This document shows, piece by piece, positions 42,603-51,542 of a stretch of DNA of 64,000 nucleotides (the first letter of the stretch is position 1; each line of letters begins with the position of its first letter). The notes under the pieces were generated by a model. It did not search any database, was not told the DNA's origin, and worked only from the letters and a program-made list of their open reading frames with translations. Both the position numbers and the translations under genes were made by a program. The DNA is from Ruania alba (GTDB lineage Bacteria; Actinomycetota; Actinomycetes; Actinomycetales; Beutenbergiaceae), in assembly GCF_900105765.1 (NCBI RefSeq), contig NZ_FNTX01000001.1:1956387-2020386 (forward strand), in the 5' to 3' direction.

Positions 42603-43620
42603 CGAGCACGTCGACGAAGGTGGTGGTGTCGATGTAGTCCTCGGGCTGGAGCTCGGCTCCCTCGAGCGCACCGATCTCCTCGAACGTGGACTGCATCGTG
42701 CCGATCCACTCCAGCACGGTGCCGTCCTGGTACAGTTGCGCCCACTCCTCGTTCGAGTAGGCCTCGGTCTGGGCGTACAGGGCCTCGCACTGCGCGCGGT
42801 CCATGTTCTCCTCGATGCGCGGGCAAAACACGTCCAGCGCGGCGGCCGGGTCGTCGACGATGTCGGTGTTTGCGGCCTGCCACGCACGCACCATGCCCTC
42901 CACCAGGTCTGTCTGCCCCTCGTAGAACTCGTTCGAGGCGACCCACCCGCCGGAGATCGGTGCGTCCAGGTCGGCGGCGCTGGCGAGCAAGGTGGCCTCG
43001 GGCAGGTTCTCGGTCACCTGCTGATCGAACGGCGCCCACAGTGAGGCCGCATCGACCCCTCCGGTGACGAAGGTGTTGGCGACCGCCGGCATGTCCAGGT
43101 TGACGACCTCCACCTCGTCCCGGGTGAGACCCGCCTGGTTCAGCGCGACCTGCAGGATGAGATCCGAGGCGGTTCCCGAGGTGGTGGCGATCGTGGAGCC
43201 GGCAAGCTCCTCCACGCTGGTGATCCCGGACTCGGGTGTGGCCCAGATCTGGTGGATGTCGACCTGCTGATTGTTCAGCACGATGGCGTGCCCTTGCCCC
43301 TTGGCGGGGAAGTTGGCGATGACGGCGCCCATCACCCCCACATCGAGGCTTCCGCCGGTCAGTGCCTGGGAGAGGGAGATGCCGGTCTGGAAGGCCGTCG
43401 CCTCGATCTCGATGCCTTCGTCGGCGAAGTAGCCGGCCTCGTCGGCCACGAAGAGCTGGGCGATGTCGTGTGCGCCCGGGATGTAGCCGACCCGGACGGT
43501 GGTCGTCTCACCCTCGGTGGTGCCTCCCTCCTCCTCTGCCGGTCCGGAGCAGGCGGCCAGGGCAAGGGCGGCGGCCGCTGTGACGGCCGCCGCGGCGCTG
43601 AGACGGGAACTGATCATCAT
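42595..43620 (-). CDS. Sulfonate/taurine-type ABC solute-binding lipoprotein
   Basis: This 341-residue NMT1/SsuA-like binding protein has a signal peptide ending LALAACSG (Cys24 lipidated) and an acidic linker. RVGYIPGAHDIAQLFVADEAGYF starts the mature domain, and LTGGSLDVGVMGAVIANF is the typical ligand-cleft loop. AAAGGACACC precedes the double ATG. It supplies the adjacent ATPase and permease. The linked sulfatase suggests an organosulfate or sulfonate ligand. Confidence 0.92.
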   Translation of the reverse strand: MMISSRLSAAAAVTAAAALALAACSGPAEEEGGTTEGETTTVRVGYIPGAHDIAQLFVADEAGYFADEGIEIEATAFQTGISLSQALTGGSLDVGVMGAVIANFPAKGQGHAIVLNNQQVDIHQIWATPESGITSVEELAGSTIATTSGTASDLILQVALNQAGLTRDEVEVVNLDMPAVANTFVTGGVDAASLWAPFDQQVTENLPEATLLASAADLDAPISGGWVASNEFYEGQTDLVEGMVRAWQAANTDIVDDPAAALDVFCPRIEENMDRAQCEALYAQTEAYSNEEWAQLYQDGTVLEWIGTMQSTFEEIGALEGAELQPEDYIDTTTFVDVLDD

Positions 43621-44417
43621 GGTGTCCTTTCGTTGGTGGCCTGCGGCTCGGTGTCGTGGAGCAGGTGCTCCACATGCCGGCGCAGACCGATGAACTCGTC
43701 GGTGAGCTTGATGTCGTGGTCGCGTCGATCGCCCCAGGGGACGTCGACGACCTCCTGGATGCGGGCGGGCCGGGCGCCCATGACGACGACCCGGTCGGCC
43801 AGGTACAGCGCCTCCTCCACCTGGTGGGTGACGAAGAGGACGGTGCGGTGCTCCTGCCTGGAAATGTCCAGCAGTGCTTCCTGCATGTGCTCGCGGGTCT
43901 GCGCATCGAGCGCCGCGAAGGGCTCGTCCATCAGCAGGATGGTCGGGTCCACCGCGTAGGCACGGGCGATGGCCACCCGCTGGCGCATCCCACCGGACAG
44001 GGTCTTGGGCAGGGCGTCGCGGAACGCGGTCAGGCCCATCAGGTCGAGATAGCGGTCCACGATCTCGGTGCGCCGGGCCGGATCTCCCGTCCACGCGCCG
44101 AGTCGGGTGCCGAAGCCGATGTTGCGCTCGACCGTGAGCCACGGGAACACCGCGTACTCCTGGAAGACCACGCACCGGGACGGGCCCGGACCGGTGACCG
44201 GTTCGCCGCCTACCTCGACGGTGCCCCCGTCCGGGGAGAGGAAGCCGGCGACGGCGTTCAGCAGGGTGCTCTTGCCGGAGCCGCTGGGGCCCACGATCGC
44301 GACGAACTCCCCCTGGGCTACGGAAACGCTGATGTTCTCGAGCACGCTGACCCGCCGGCTGCCCCGGCCGAAGCCGACGCTGAGGTCGCGGACGTCCAGG
44401 TCCATGGATGCGGTCAT
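43617..44417 (-). CDS. Nitrate/sulfonate/taurine-type ABC ATPase
   Basis: This 266-residue import ATPase has Walker A GPSGSGKST, signature LSGGMRQRVAIARAY, Walker B ILLMDEPFAALD and the H-loop FVTHQVEEALYLADRV. This matches SsuB/TauB. It overlaps both neighbours (permease stop-start ATGA and the binding-protein start), so the importer is translated as one unit. Confidence 0.93.
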   Translation of the reverse strand: MTASMDLDVRDLSVGFGRGSRRVSVLENISVSVAQGEFVAIVGPSGSGKSTLLNAVAGFLSPDGGTVEVGGEPVTGPGPSRCVVFQEYAVFPWLTVERNIGFGTRLGAWTGDPARRTEIVDRYLDLMGLTAFRDALPKTLSGGMRQRVAIARAYAVDPTILLMDEPFAALDAQTREHMQEALLDISRQEHRTVLFVTHQVEEALYLADRVVVMGARPARIQEVVDVPWGDRRDHDIKLTDEFIGLRRHVEHLLHDTEPQATNERTP

Positions 44418-45298
44418 CGTTCGCCCCTGTCCTGCCAGCGCAGCACGCGCGCGGCGATCAGTCGGATGATGAGGTCCATCGCGAGCGCCGCCGCCCCGAT
44501 GAGGATGATCCCGGCGTACATCCGGGGCACGTCGAGGAAGTTGCTCGCGTTCTGGATGGCGGCACCGAGCCCGTCCTGGGCAGCCACGAGCTCGGCGGCC
44601 ACCAGGGAGGACCAGCCGATGCCGAGGGAGATGCGTGCGGCCGTGAAGATGTGCGGTGTGGACAGCGGCAGGATCACCTTGCTGAACAGTTCCAGCCGGC
44701 TGGTTCCGAGAGTGCGCCCGGCGCGGATGTACTTCTCCTCGATGCTGCCGATGCCCTCGTAGACCACGATCACGGTGGCGAAGAATCCCGCGTAGATGAG
44801 GATGACCTCCCGGGCCACCTCCCCGATGCCGAAGTAGATGACGACCAGTGGCACCAACGCGATCGGCGGCAGTGCGCGGAAGAAGTTCACCAGGGGGTTG
44901 AAGGTGACCCGGGCCCGGGGGAACCAGCCGAGGGCGAAGCCGACCGGGATGGCCAGCGACATCCCGATCGCGATGCCGATGATCACGCGGCGGCTGCTCA
45001 CGATCAGGTCGTGCAGGAGGTCACCGGAGAGAAGTCCCTCCACCAGGACGGCGCCCACGTCCCCGGGTGGCGGCAGGAGCCCTGGTCGCATCGCCCCGAA
45101 GGTGGAGGCGAGCTGCCATGCGGTCAGGATGATGAGGAAGCCGAGGGTGCCCAGGATCGCGTCGACGATCGCTCGGCGAACCCGTCGCGCTCGTTCGGCC
45201 GCTCGACTGGGTGGTTGCGGCGGACCACCGGGCTCCGCCGACGGTTCGGCTAGTTGCTGTTGCATGGACGTCGATGGCCTCCGCATAAGTAGGATCAT
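44414..45298 (-). CDS. Sulfonate/taurine-type ABC permease
   Basis: This 294-residue SsuC/TauC-like permease has about six membrane helices after a ~50-residue cytoplasmic N-terminus. The coupling loop reads AGRTLGTSRLELFSKVILP. The ATG at 45298 has AAAGGA six bases upstream, better than the internal ATGs. It is the first gene of the minus-strand operon permease-ATPase-binding protein-TIM barrel-sulfatase, divergent from a GntR/UTRA regulator. Confidence 0.92.
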   Translation of the reverse strand: MILLMRRPSTSMQQQLAEPSAEPGGPPQPPSRAAERARRVRRAIVDAILGTLGFLIILTAWQLASTFGAMRPGLLPPPGDVGAVLVEGLLSGDLLHDLIVSSRRVIIGIAIGMSLAIPVGFALGWFPRARVTFNPLVNFFRALPPIALVPLVVIYFGIGEVAREVILIYAGFFATVIVVYEGIGSIEEKYIRAGRTLGTSRLELFSKVILPLSTPHIFTAARISLGIGWSSLVAAELVAAQDGLGAAIQNASNFLDVPRMYAGIILIGAAALAMDLIIRLIAARVLRWQDRGER

Positions 45299-45439
45299 TC
45301 TTGATCCTTTGGTGCGATCTATGAACGAATGCCACCATCACCGGGTTCAGTACTGCTTGTCAAGCCCATGCTGGACAGATCAGTCGATCTTCTCTATGGT
45401 TCTACTTTTAGTATCGACGAAGAGACACGAGGTCAGCAC

Positions 45440-46249
45440 ATGCCAGTACCTTCGGCCCGCGCTGCGGTCGAGCATGCGCATCACCAGCTCGTCGAGCTGA
45501 TCGCGCAGCAACGCAAGTCCGGCGATCTCCGGCTGCCCCCAGAAGCAGCACTCAGCAGCACGCTCGGCGTTTCACGCAACACGTTGCGCGAGGCACTGGC
45601 ACAGCTTGAGGCGCAGGGCACCGTGACCCGACGGCGCCGGGTGGGCACGGTGATCAACCCAGAGCCGGACCAGAGTGATACCCCGGCCCCACCGGCATAC
45701 CCGCTGGACACGATCGTCTCCATCCCGGACTTCTTCGCCCAGGTGGACCGGCCGGTCACCGTGACCTCGGTCGCCGTCGTCCGTGAACGCCCGGACGCCA
45801 CGCTGATCGCGCAGCTGGGGCTCACCTCCGACGACGAGGTGTACCGGGTACGGCGCACCTACGTCGAGGACGGCGAACCGGTCGCGGTCAGCGAACACGT
45901 CATCCCGCGGATGCTGCACGGGCACGGCATCCACATCGAGGCCCTGACCGACGGTGTCTCGACTTTCCTCTCCGAGGTCGAGAACATCAGCATCGACCAG
46001 GTCGAGCACATCACCTCCGCCGTGCCGGCCGGTGACGCGCTCGCGCGAGACCTGGCCCTGGCACCGGGCAGCCCGGTGCTCGTCGTCGAGGCATCCCTGC
46101 GCAGCGCCGAGGAAGACGGCACGTTGCGCACCGTGACCCTCGGGCACCTGTACTTCGACCCCCGGCGCGTTCATCTCCGGTCGACGGCCACCCCGCCCGA
46201 CCACCAAGCCGCGCACCTCGTCAGCGAACGACCGCCCGGCTCACTGTGA
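45440..46249 (+). CDS. GntR-family regulator with UTRA domain
   Basis: This 269-residue protein has an N-terminal winged helix (LRLPPEAALSSTLGVSRNTLREALAQLEAQG, around 30-75) and a C-terminal UTRA ligand-binding domain (DDEVYRVRRTYVEDGEPVAVSEHVI; SPVLVVEASLRSAEEDG). GAGG is seven bases before the ATG. It is divergent from the sulfatase/importer operon with 141 bases between them and probably controls it. I could not find a convincing palindromic operator there. Confidence 0.9.
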   Translation: MPVPSARAAVEHAHHQLVELIAQQRKSGDLRLPPEAALSSTLGVSRNTLREALAQLEAQGTVTRRRRVGTVINPEPDQSDTPAPPAYPLDTIVSIPDFFAQVDRPVTVTSVAVVRERPDATLIAQLGLTSDDEVYRVRRTYVEDGEPVAVSEHVIPRMLHGHGIHIEALTDGVSTFLSEVENISIDQVEHITSAVPAGDALARDLALAPGSPVLVVEASLRSAEEDGTLRTVTLGHLYFDPRRVHLRSTATPPDHQAAHLVSERPPGSL

Positions 46250-47412
46250 TCCGGCCGGGACGGCGGGGTCCGCCGGATCGGCCGGCTCCCCCGGTCCGCC
46301 CGGGTGGGCCAGCTCCGCGGGCTCAGCGCCACGTCGCTCCTGCGGCACCGGGACGTCCACGCGCTTCACCTCGCGTGCCCCGTCGGCACCGAATGCGTAC
46401 ACGCTCGCCCGCACCTGGTCCTCGTACAGAGCGATCTTCAGGCCGGCCGGGTCGGCACCGCCGATGCCCCGACCGCCCCAATCGCCGGACGGACCGTACT
46501 GGGTGGTCACCGCGACGGTGTTGACGATGGTGACCGGGTCCGTGGCTGCCGGGTCGAACCAGTGCTGCACGCTCCAATCCTTCAGCTCGGGCGACCAGTG
46601 CGTGTGGCTGTTCAGCAGGATGACGTTCGGGTTGGCCTGCAGGAGTGCAGCGACCCGCTCGGTGTCCTCCCCGAAGTCGTTGCGGTAGAAGCTGGCGTAG
46701 GTGTTGGCGAACACCTAGTGGGAGAACAGCAGCACCGGGGGTGTTCTGCTCACGCCAGTGCGCGAGCCGGTCGGCGAGCCAGGTGTACTGCTCGTCCGAC
46801 ATCTCTACGAACGGGCCACTCCCCCGCTGTTCGGCGTAGTCGGAACCCTCGCTGCCGATCCAGAGCAACGGCATTGAGCCGTGCACCATGAGCTCGCCCC
46901 AGAGGCCGCCCTGGTCGCCCACGTCGCGCATTCCGATCATGTCCAGGTGCCGGTCCAGGGAGGTCTGCGAGCCGTCCCAGCCGTAGAACTCGTGGTTGCC
47001 GATGGTGGAGACCGACTGCTCGGAGCTCCCGCCGCCGGCCCGAACGCCGCGAGGTAGTCCTGCCACAGTTGCGTGGCGCCGTTGACCACCGGGGTGCCGG
47101 CGGCTGGCTCGAGCGAGCGCAGCCCGGGCAGCACCTACTCCTGCAGTCGTACGTTCGAGCCCTGCACGTCGCTGAACACGTCCACCGCGGCCAGCACCTC
47201 GGCATCGGAAGCCAGCGGGCCCAGCGGGGCCACCACCTGCAGGTCGTCCACCATCCAGGAGCCGGCGACGCTCGGCCTCGAACTCGAACATCACGGTCAT
47301 CGTGCGGGCGCCGGGCGGCACGGTCACCGGCAGACGCAGTCCTGGGCTCGGTAGTCGAGCGCGGCGCCGCCTCGGCTACACGACGGCAGTCGGGTCCACG
47401 CCGAGGGCCACG
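46241..47412 (-). pseudogene. Degraded calcineurin-like metallophosphoesterase gene
   Basis: Fragments in different frames join into one phosphoesterase: RTMTVMFEFEAE, then SWMVDDLQVVAPLG..SNVRLQE, then VLPGLRSLEPAAG, then STIGNHEFYGWDGS (the GNHE metal motif), then the VFANTYASFYRNDFG...LLNSHTHWSPEL tail. At least three frame changes and two TAG stops replacing likely CAG codons (near 47134 and 46715) break it. The 5' half with the first metal motifs is missing. The tail has Pro/Gly repeats. It converges with the GntR gene, overlapping by nine bases. Confidence 0.8.
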
Positions 47413-47419
47413 ATCGGTC

Positions 47420-48364
47420 TCAATACCCGTGAGCCTTGTCCACAACGTTCAGCAGTGGTTCGCCGTCCCGGTAGCGCCTCAGGTTCTCCAGCATGATGTC
47501 CACGCCACGTCGCCGCGTTCCCGGCGTGGTTGCGCCGTTGTGTGGCGTAAGGATCACGTGCGGCATGTCCCAGAACTCGCTCTCCTCGGGCAGGGGTTCG
47601 ACACCGTGGGCGTCGATCCCCGCGCCCGCGATCGAACCGGTGCGCAGCGCATTGAGCAGCGCTGTGTCGTCAGCGATCCCACCGCGGGAGATGCACACGA
47701 AGAAGCTGTGGTCGGGCATCGCCGCGAACTCGTCGGGCCCGAACATCCCACGGGTCTGGGGCGTGAGTGGTGCCGTGACAACCACGAAGTCCGACTGGCG
47801 CAGCATCGCGTGGAGGTTCCCAGGGGTGAAGACCTGGTCGACATCCGGATCCTGGACCTCGGCACGTCGCCGCACAGCGAGCGTACGCATCCCGAACGCC
47901 TTCGCCTTGCGCGCGAGATCGGCGCCGGCGTTGCCGAGACCAATGATGCCGACGGTCTGGCCGAGCAACTCGCCATGGACGTGCCGGTCCCAGCGCCGCT
48001 CCTCCTGCGCACGGAGCCAGCGGGGGGCATCCCGGTCGAGCATCAGCATCATCATCATGGCGTGCTCGGCCAGGGGCACACCGCCATTGCCCGCCGAGGA
48101 CGTCAGGATCACGTCGCTCGCGCGCATCTCCTCGCTGAGCTGGCTGTTCGGGCCCGCGATCCAGCTGTGCACCCACCGAAGGCTGCAGGCCGCCCGGAGC
48201 TGGTCCGGGCCCACCGGACCTACGATCACTGCCGCCCGTCCCAGCTCCGCAGAAACATCGGCCAGGTCGGGAACGAACAGGACTTCGTGCGACCCAACTG
48301 CTTGCCGGGCGCGGTCGCGCTCAGTCTCGCCGAGCTCCCCGGTGACGATGATCAGATCAGGCAT
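47420..48364 (-). CDS. D-2-hydroxyacid dehydrogenase
   Basis: This 314-residue NAD(P)-dependent enzyme has the Rossmann motif GIIGLGNAGADLARKAKAFG. The catalytic set is Arg (SRGGIAD), Glu (GVEPLPEESEFWD) and His (LTPHNGATTPGT). It may reduce hydroxypyruvate or another 2-keto acid, or oxidise the corresponding hydroxyacid. It overlaps the enolase-superfamily gene by eight bases, so the two act in one pathway. Confidence 0.9.
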   Translation of the reverse strand: MPDLIIVTGELGETERDRARQAVGSHEVLFVPDLADVSAELGRAAVIVGPVGPDQLRAACSLRWVHSWIAGPNSQLSEEMRASDVILTSSAGNGGVPLAEHAMMMMLMLDRDAPRWLRAQEERRWDRHVHGELLGQTVGIIGLGNAGADLARKAKAFGMRTLAVRRRAEVQDPDVDQVFTPGNLHAMLRQSDFVVVTAPLTPQTRGMFGPDEFAAMPDHSFFVCISRGGIADDTALLNALRTGSIAGAGIDAHGVEPLPEESEFWDMPHVILTPHNGATTPGTRRRGVDIMLENLRRYRDGEPLLNVVDKAHGY

Positions 48365-49529
48365 GCGCTGTGAACACCCGGCTGTCCGCGTTCATCGACA
48401 GGATGCGGTTCCAGTCGTAGGTCACTCCGAGCCCGGGTCCTGTCGGGACGGCGACGCAGCCGTCCGTACCCACTGATCCGACGTCTTCGGCGTAGTCGTC
48501 GGCGTAGACCGGAGGATGCAGCGGGTTACCGGTCTCGGGATCCAGCAGGCCGAGCTCGTAATAGTTGGTGTTCCGGATGGCCGCCATACAGTGGCGCTGG
48601 GCCGGGCCGGACGCATGGACCTCCATGTCGATCCCGAGCGCCTCAGCCGCGTGAGCTGTCTTCATCACCCCGGTAATACCCATATCAAGCTCCGGATCCG
48701 CCCGCAGGAAGTCGGTGGCACCCGCGATCGCGAGCTCCACCCGCTGGTCGAGACCGCGGACGAACTCCGTGATGAGCAGCGGGGTGCGTACCCGGTCTCG
48801 CAGAATGGCGTGACCGAGGCGGGCGTCGTCTCGCATCGGGTCCTCCCACCAGAAGGCTCCGACCTCGTCGCACACCGCTCCCAGCTTCAGTGCGTCGGCC
48901 AGCGTCGACAGGCCGTTGCCGGGATCGGTCATCACATCAGACCGCCCGGCGGACCCCTCCGCTGCAGCCCTGAGCGCAGCGATCTCGTCGCGTACCCGGC
49001 CAGTGCCAGGGCCATGGATCTTGTACCCGGGTATTCCTCGCTCAGCGCACCAGTGCGCATAGTCCCGATAGCTCTCCGGTGTGGCCAGTCCGCCAAGCCC
49101 ATGGCCGCCACCGACAGTACTGACATAGGCGGGTAGGCGGTCGCGGTACCGTCCCAGCAGGGCTGAGATCGGCTGACCGGCAGTCTTCCCCATCGCATCC
49201 CAGAGCGCGATGTCGATCGCGCCGTACCCGATGCGATCCGATTTTGCCTGTGCCCGGTTGGCGTGGTCCCACAGTAGTTCTCGCTCACCGAGTGACCTGC
49301 CGACCACAGCCTGTGCCAGCGCTGCGACCTGCGGAGTGGCGAGGGGTGGCGCGCTCCAGAGCGTGATGTAGCTGCCCTCGATACCCTCTGAGGTCCTGAT
49401 CCGGACTCCGAAGCGTCTGGTCGTGCGCGTCGGAGGCGCCGATCCTGGGAGCTTCCGACCCAGCGCGTCGTAAGCATAAGTGACCGTGTGGTCGAACTCG
49501 ACGATCGTGAGCTCGGTGATCGTAGGCAT
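48357..49529 (-). CDS. Enolase-superfamily sugar-acid dehydratase/racemase (mandelate racemase-like)
   Basis: This 390-residue protein has an N-terminal capping domain and a TIM barrel. Visible active-site features are GYKIHGPG (general base Lys in KxH), VMTDPGNG (metal Asp), FWWEDPMRD (metal Glu), LLITEFVRG (metal Glu) and MEVHASGPAQRH (His). This fits the mandelate racemase subgroup, where many members dehydrate aldonic acids. AAAGGGAG precedes the ATG. The substrate is unknown; the neighbouring dehydrogenase and transporter suggest an imported sugar acid. Confidence 0.9.
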   Translation of the reverse strand: MPTITELTIVEFDHTVTYAYDALGRKLPGSAPPTRTTRRFGVRIRTSEGIEGSYITLWSAPPLATPQVAALAQAVVGRSLGERELLWDHANRAQAKSDRIGYGAIDIALWDAMGKTAGQPISALLGRYRDRLPAYVSTVGGGHGLGGLATPESYRDYAHWCAERGIPGYKIHGPGTGRVRDEIAALRAAAEGSAGRSDVMTDPGNGLSTLADALKLGAVCDEVGAFWWEDPMRDDARLGHAILRDRVRTPLLITEFVRGLDQRVELAIAGATDFLRADPELDMGITGVMKTAHAAEALGIDMEVHASGPAQRHCMAAIRNTNYYELGLLDPETGNPLHPPVYADDYAEDVGSVGTDGCVAVPTGPGLGVTYDWNRILSMNADSRVFTAHA

Positions 49530-49585
49530 CTGTTGTGCTCCCTTTCAGCGATCGGGCAGTGCGGTTCTCTCCGCTGTTGCGGAGG

Positions 49586-50470
49586 CTATTTCAGACCCGT
49601 GGTGGCAATTCCCTGGACCAGCGCCTTCTGTGCAAAGAGGAAGACGAAGAACACTGGCACCAACGAGAGTGCGGACATGGCGAAGAGTGCCCCATAGTTG
49701 CTCAGGCCGGTGGAGTCCTGGAATGAGCTCAGGCCCATCGGCACGGTGTAGAGGTCGGGAGAGTTCAAGTAGAGGAGCGGCGTGAAGAAGTCGTTCCAGG
49801 TCCAGATGAATGTGAAAACAGCCGTCACCCCAATAGCAGGAAGGCATAGCGGGAGAATAACGCTCCAGAAGGTGCGGAACGACCCGCATCCGTCGAGTGC
49901 TGCAGCATCATCGAGAGTCGTGGGAAGCCCCCTCATAAACTGCACCATAAGAAAGACAAAAAACGCTTCGACCGCGAGGAACTTCGGCAGGATCAGCGGA
50001 ACATAGGTATCAACGAATCCGAGTTGATTGAAGATAATATACTGCGGGACGATGGTGACGTGGAACGGCAGCATGATCGTCGAGAGCATAATCATGAAGA
50101 ACGGCCGCCTCAGGCGGAACTTCATCCTGGCGAAAGCATACGCCGCCAGCGCGCAAGAGATTAGATTTCCGGCGATGCAAGCGAGCGACACGACCATGGA
50201 GTTCAACATGAAACGACCGAACGAAGTCCGCAGCGAGCCCCACCCCGTGATGTAGTTCTCCAGCGTCAGCTGTACCGGTGCATCGGGATCGAAGATGTCG
50301 AGGTTGGTCATGAATGAGCGTGTGACCATCCACACCAATGGATAGATCATGATCAACCCGAAGCCAATCAGCAGGAAATGCTTCCAGCCGGCGGCGGTCA
50401 GACTTAATACGGCCGAGGTCAGCCCGTTCCGTTGGGTACCGCGGCGGCGTGCCCCGACACCAGATGTCAT
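49586..50470 (-). CDS. Carbohydrate ABC transporter permease (MalG type)
   Basis: This 294-residue protein has about six spans and the EAA loop TTLDDAAALDGCGSFRTFWSVILPLCLP. It pairs with the permease at 50525 and with the frameshifted binding protein at 52983. Spacing to the enolase gene is 56 bases. Confidence 0.92.
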   Translation of the reverse strand: MTSGVGARRRGTQRNGLTSAVLSLTAAGWKHFLLIGFGLIMIYPLVWMVTRSFMTNLDIFDPDAPVQLTLENYITGWGSLRTSFGRFMLNSMVVSLACIAGNLISCALAAYAFARMKFRLRRPFFMIMLSTIMLPFHVTIVPQYIIFNQLGFVDTYVPLILPKFLAVEAFFVFLMVQFMRGLPTTLDDAAALDGCGSFRTFWSVILPLCLPAIGVTAVFTFIWTWNDFFTPLLYLNSPDLYTVPMGLSSFQDSTGLSNYGALFAMSALSLVPVFFVFLFAQKALVQGIATTGLK

Positions 50471-50524
50471 GGCTGATCACCGACCCTCTCGTATGCACTC
50501 TGATGGTCACTGCTGCCTGAGTCG

Positions 50525-51445
50525 TCAGTTCTCATAGTGGACCCAATACCTTGCGGCGACGAAGTTGATGGCAGTGAATATCCCGATCACCACAAAGAGC
50601 AGCCAGGCAAGGGCACTGGCATATCCCATCTCGAAGCTCTGGAATCCCGTCTGAAACAGGTAGAGCGTGTAGAATAATGTCGAGTTCGCCGGTCCTCCAG
50701 TTCCGGATGAGACGATATATGCAGGCGTGAACGCCTGGAATGATCCGATGAGCTGCAGCACGAGATTGAAGAAGATCACGGGGCTGAGCAAAGGAATGGT
50801 TACCGCGACGAACCGCCTGGCCCTGCTGGCGCCATCGACCGCCGCCGCCTCGAGCAACTCCATGGGTATCTGACGCAGACCCGCCAGGAAGATGACCATC
50901 GGAGAGCCGAAGGTCCACACGTTGAGGATCATCAAGGTCGTCAGTGCGTGGTCCGGATCCGAGACCCACGAACCCATCTGGATGCCGATGCTGCTCGCCA
51001 GGTCCGGGATAAGTCCGTCATTGGCAAACAGCCGCCGCCACAGCACCGCAACCGCCACGCTGCCACCGAGCAACGACGGCAGATAGTACACCGACCGGTA
51101 GATCGGCAGTGCTCGGACGCCTTTGTTCAGGATGACGGCGACGGCGAGCGCGAAGACCAACTGCACGGGAACGGAAATGAACACGTACTTCGCCGTCACG
51201 AGCGCGGCATCACGGAACGTTGAATCGGTGAACATCCGCTGGTAGTTCTCCGTGCCCACCCAGCTCGGCGAGCCGCCGAGCCGGTAGCTGGTGAACGAGA
51301 GGTACAGGGAGGCGATCATTGGCACTGCAGTGATCGTCAGCACTCCTGCGAGCCACGGAATCAAGAACAGGTAAGCCGCCCGGGAGTGGCGTCCATCCTG
51401 CGATTCCTGCGCCGCGCGGCGCATGTTGATGGCTGATTGAGTCAC
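50525..51445 (-). CDS. Sugar ABC transporter permease (MalF type)
   Basis: This 306-residue protein has a short basic N-terminus and six spans, with EAA loop MELLEAAAVDGASRARRFVAVTIP. I start at the GTG at 51445, which has AAAGGGGG upstream; an apparent extension to 51634 runs through the hairpin at 51489-51531 and is not protein-like. No ATPase gene is present, as for the other sugar importer in this window. Confidence 0.92.
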   Translation of the reverse strand: MTQSAINMRRAAQESQDGRHSRAAYLFLIPWLAGVLTITAVPMIASLYLSFTSYRLGGSPSWVGTENYQRMFTDSTFRDAALVTAKYVFISVPVQLVFALAVAVILNKGVRALPIYRSVYYLPSLLGGSVAVAVLWRRLFANDGLIPDLASSIGIQMGSWVSDPDHALTTLMILNVWTFGSPMVIFLAGLRQIPMELLEAAAVDGASRARRFVAVTIPLLSPVIFFNLVLQLIGSFQAFTPAYIVSSGTGGPANSTLFYTLYLFQTGFQSFEMGYASALAWLLFVVIGIFTAINFVAARYWVHYEN

Positions 51446-51488
51446 GGGGCCCCCTTTGGCGCAATTCGGATAGTGCACTGGTTCGGGG

Positions 51489-51531
51489 GGCGGGTGGCGG
51501 CGGCGCTCCTGGAGCGCCGCCGCCACCCGCC
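51489..51531. terminator. Long perfect hairpin between operon genes
   Basis: 21-base perfectly complementary GC-rich arms at 51489-51509 and 51511-51531 flank a one-base centre. It lies between the stop of the TIM-barrel gene and the start of the MalF-type permease on the same strand. It probably terminates or attenuates transcription, or stabilises the upstream message, lowering permease relative to upstream products. Confidence 0.65.
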
Positions 51532-51542
51532 ACCCCCGGAGG

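Noticed and set aside
42595-44175. 526-codon minus-strand frame extending the sulfonate-type binding protein upstream
   Set aside because: The extension overlaps the ATPase gene out of frame; the lipoprotein signal peptide starts at 43620.
45299-45439. Operator for the GntR/UTRA regulator
   Set aside because: Only weak partial inverted repeats (GTCGAT/ATCGAC) occur and their spacing is not convincing.
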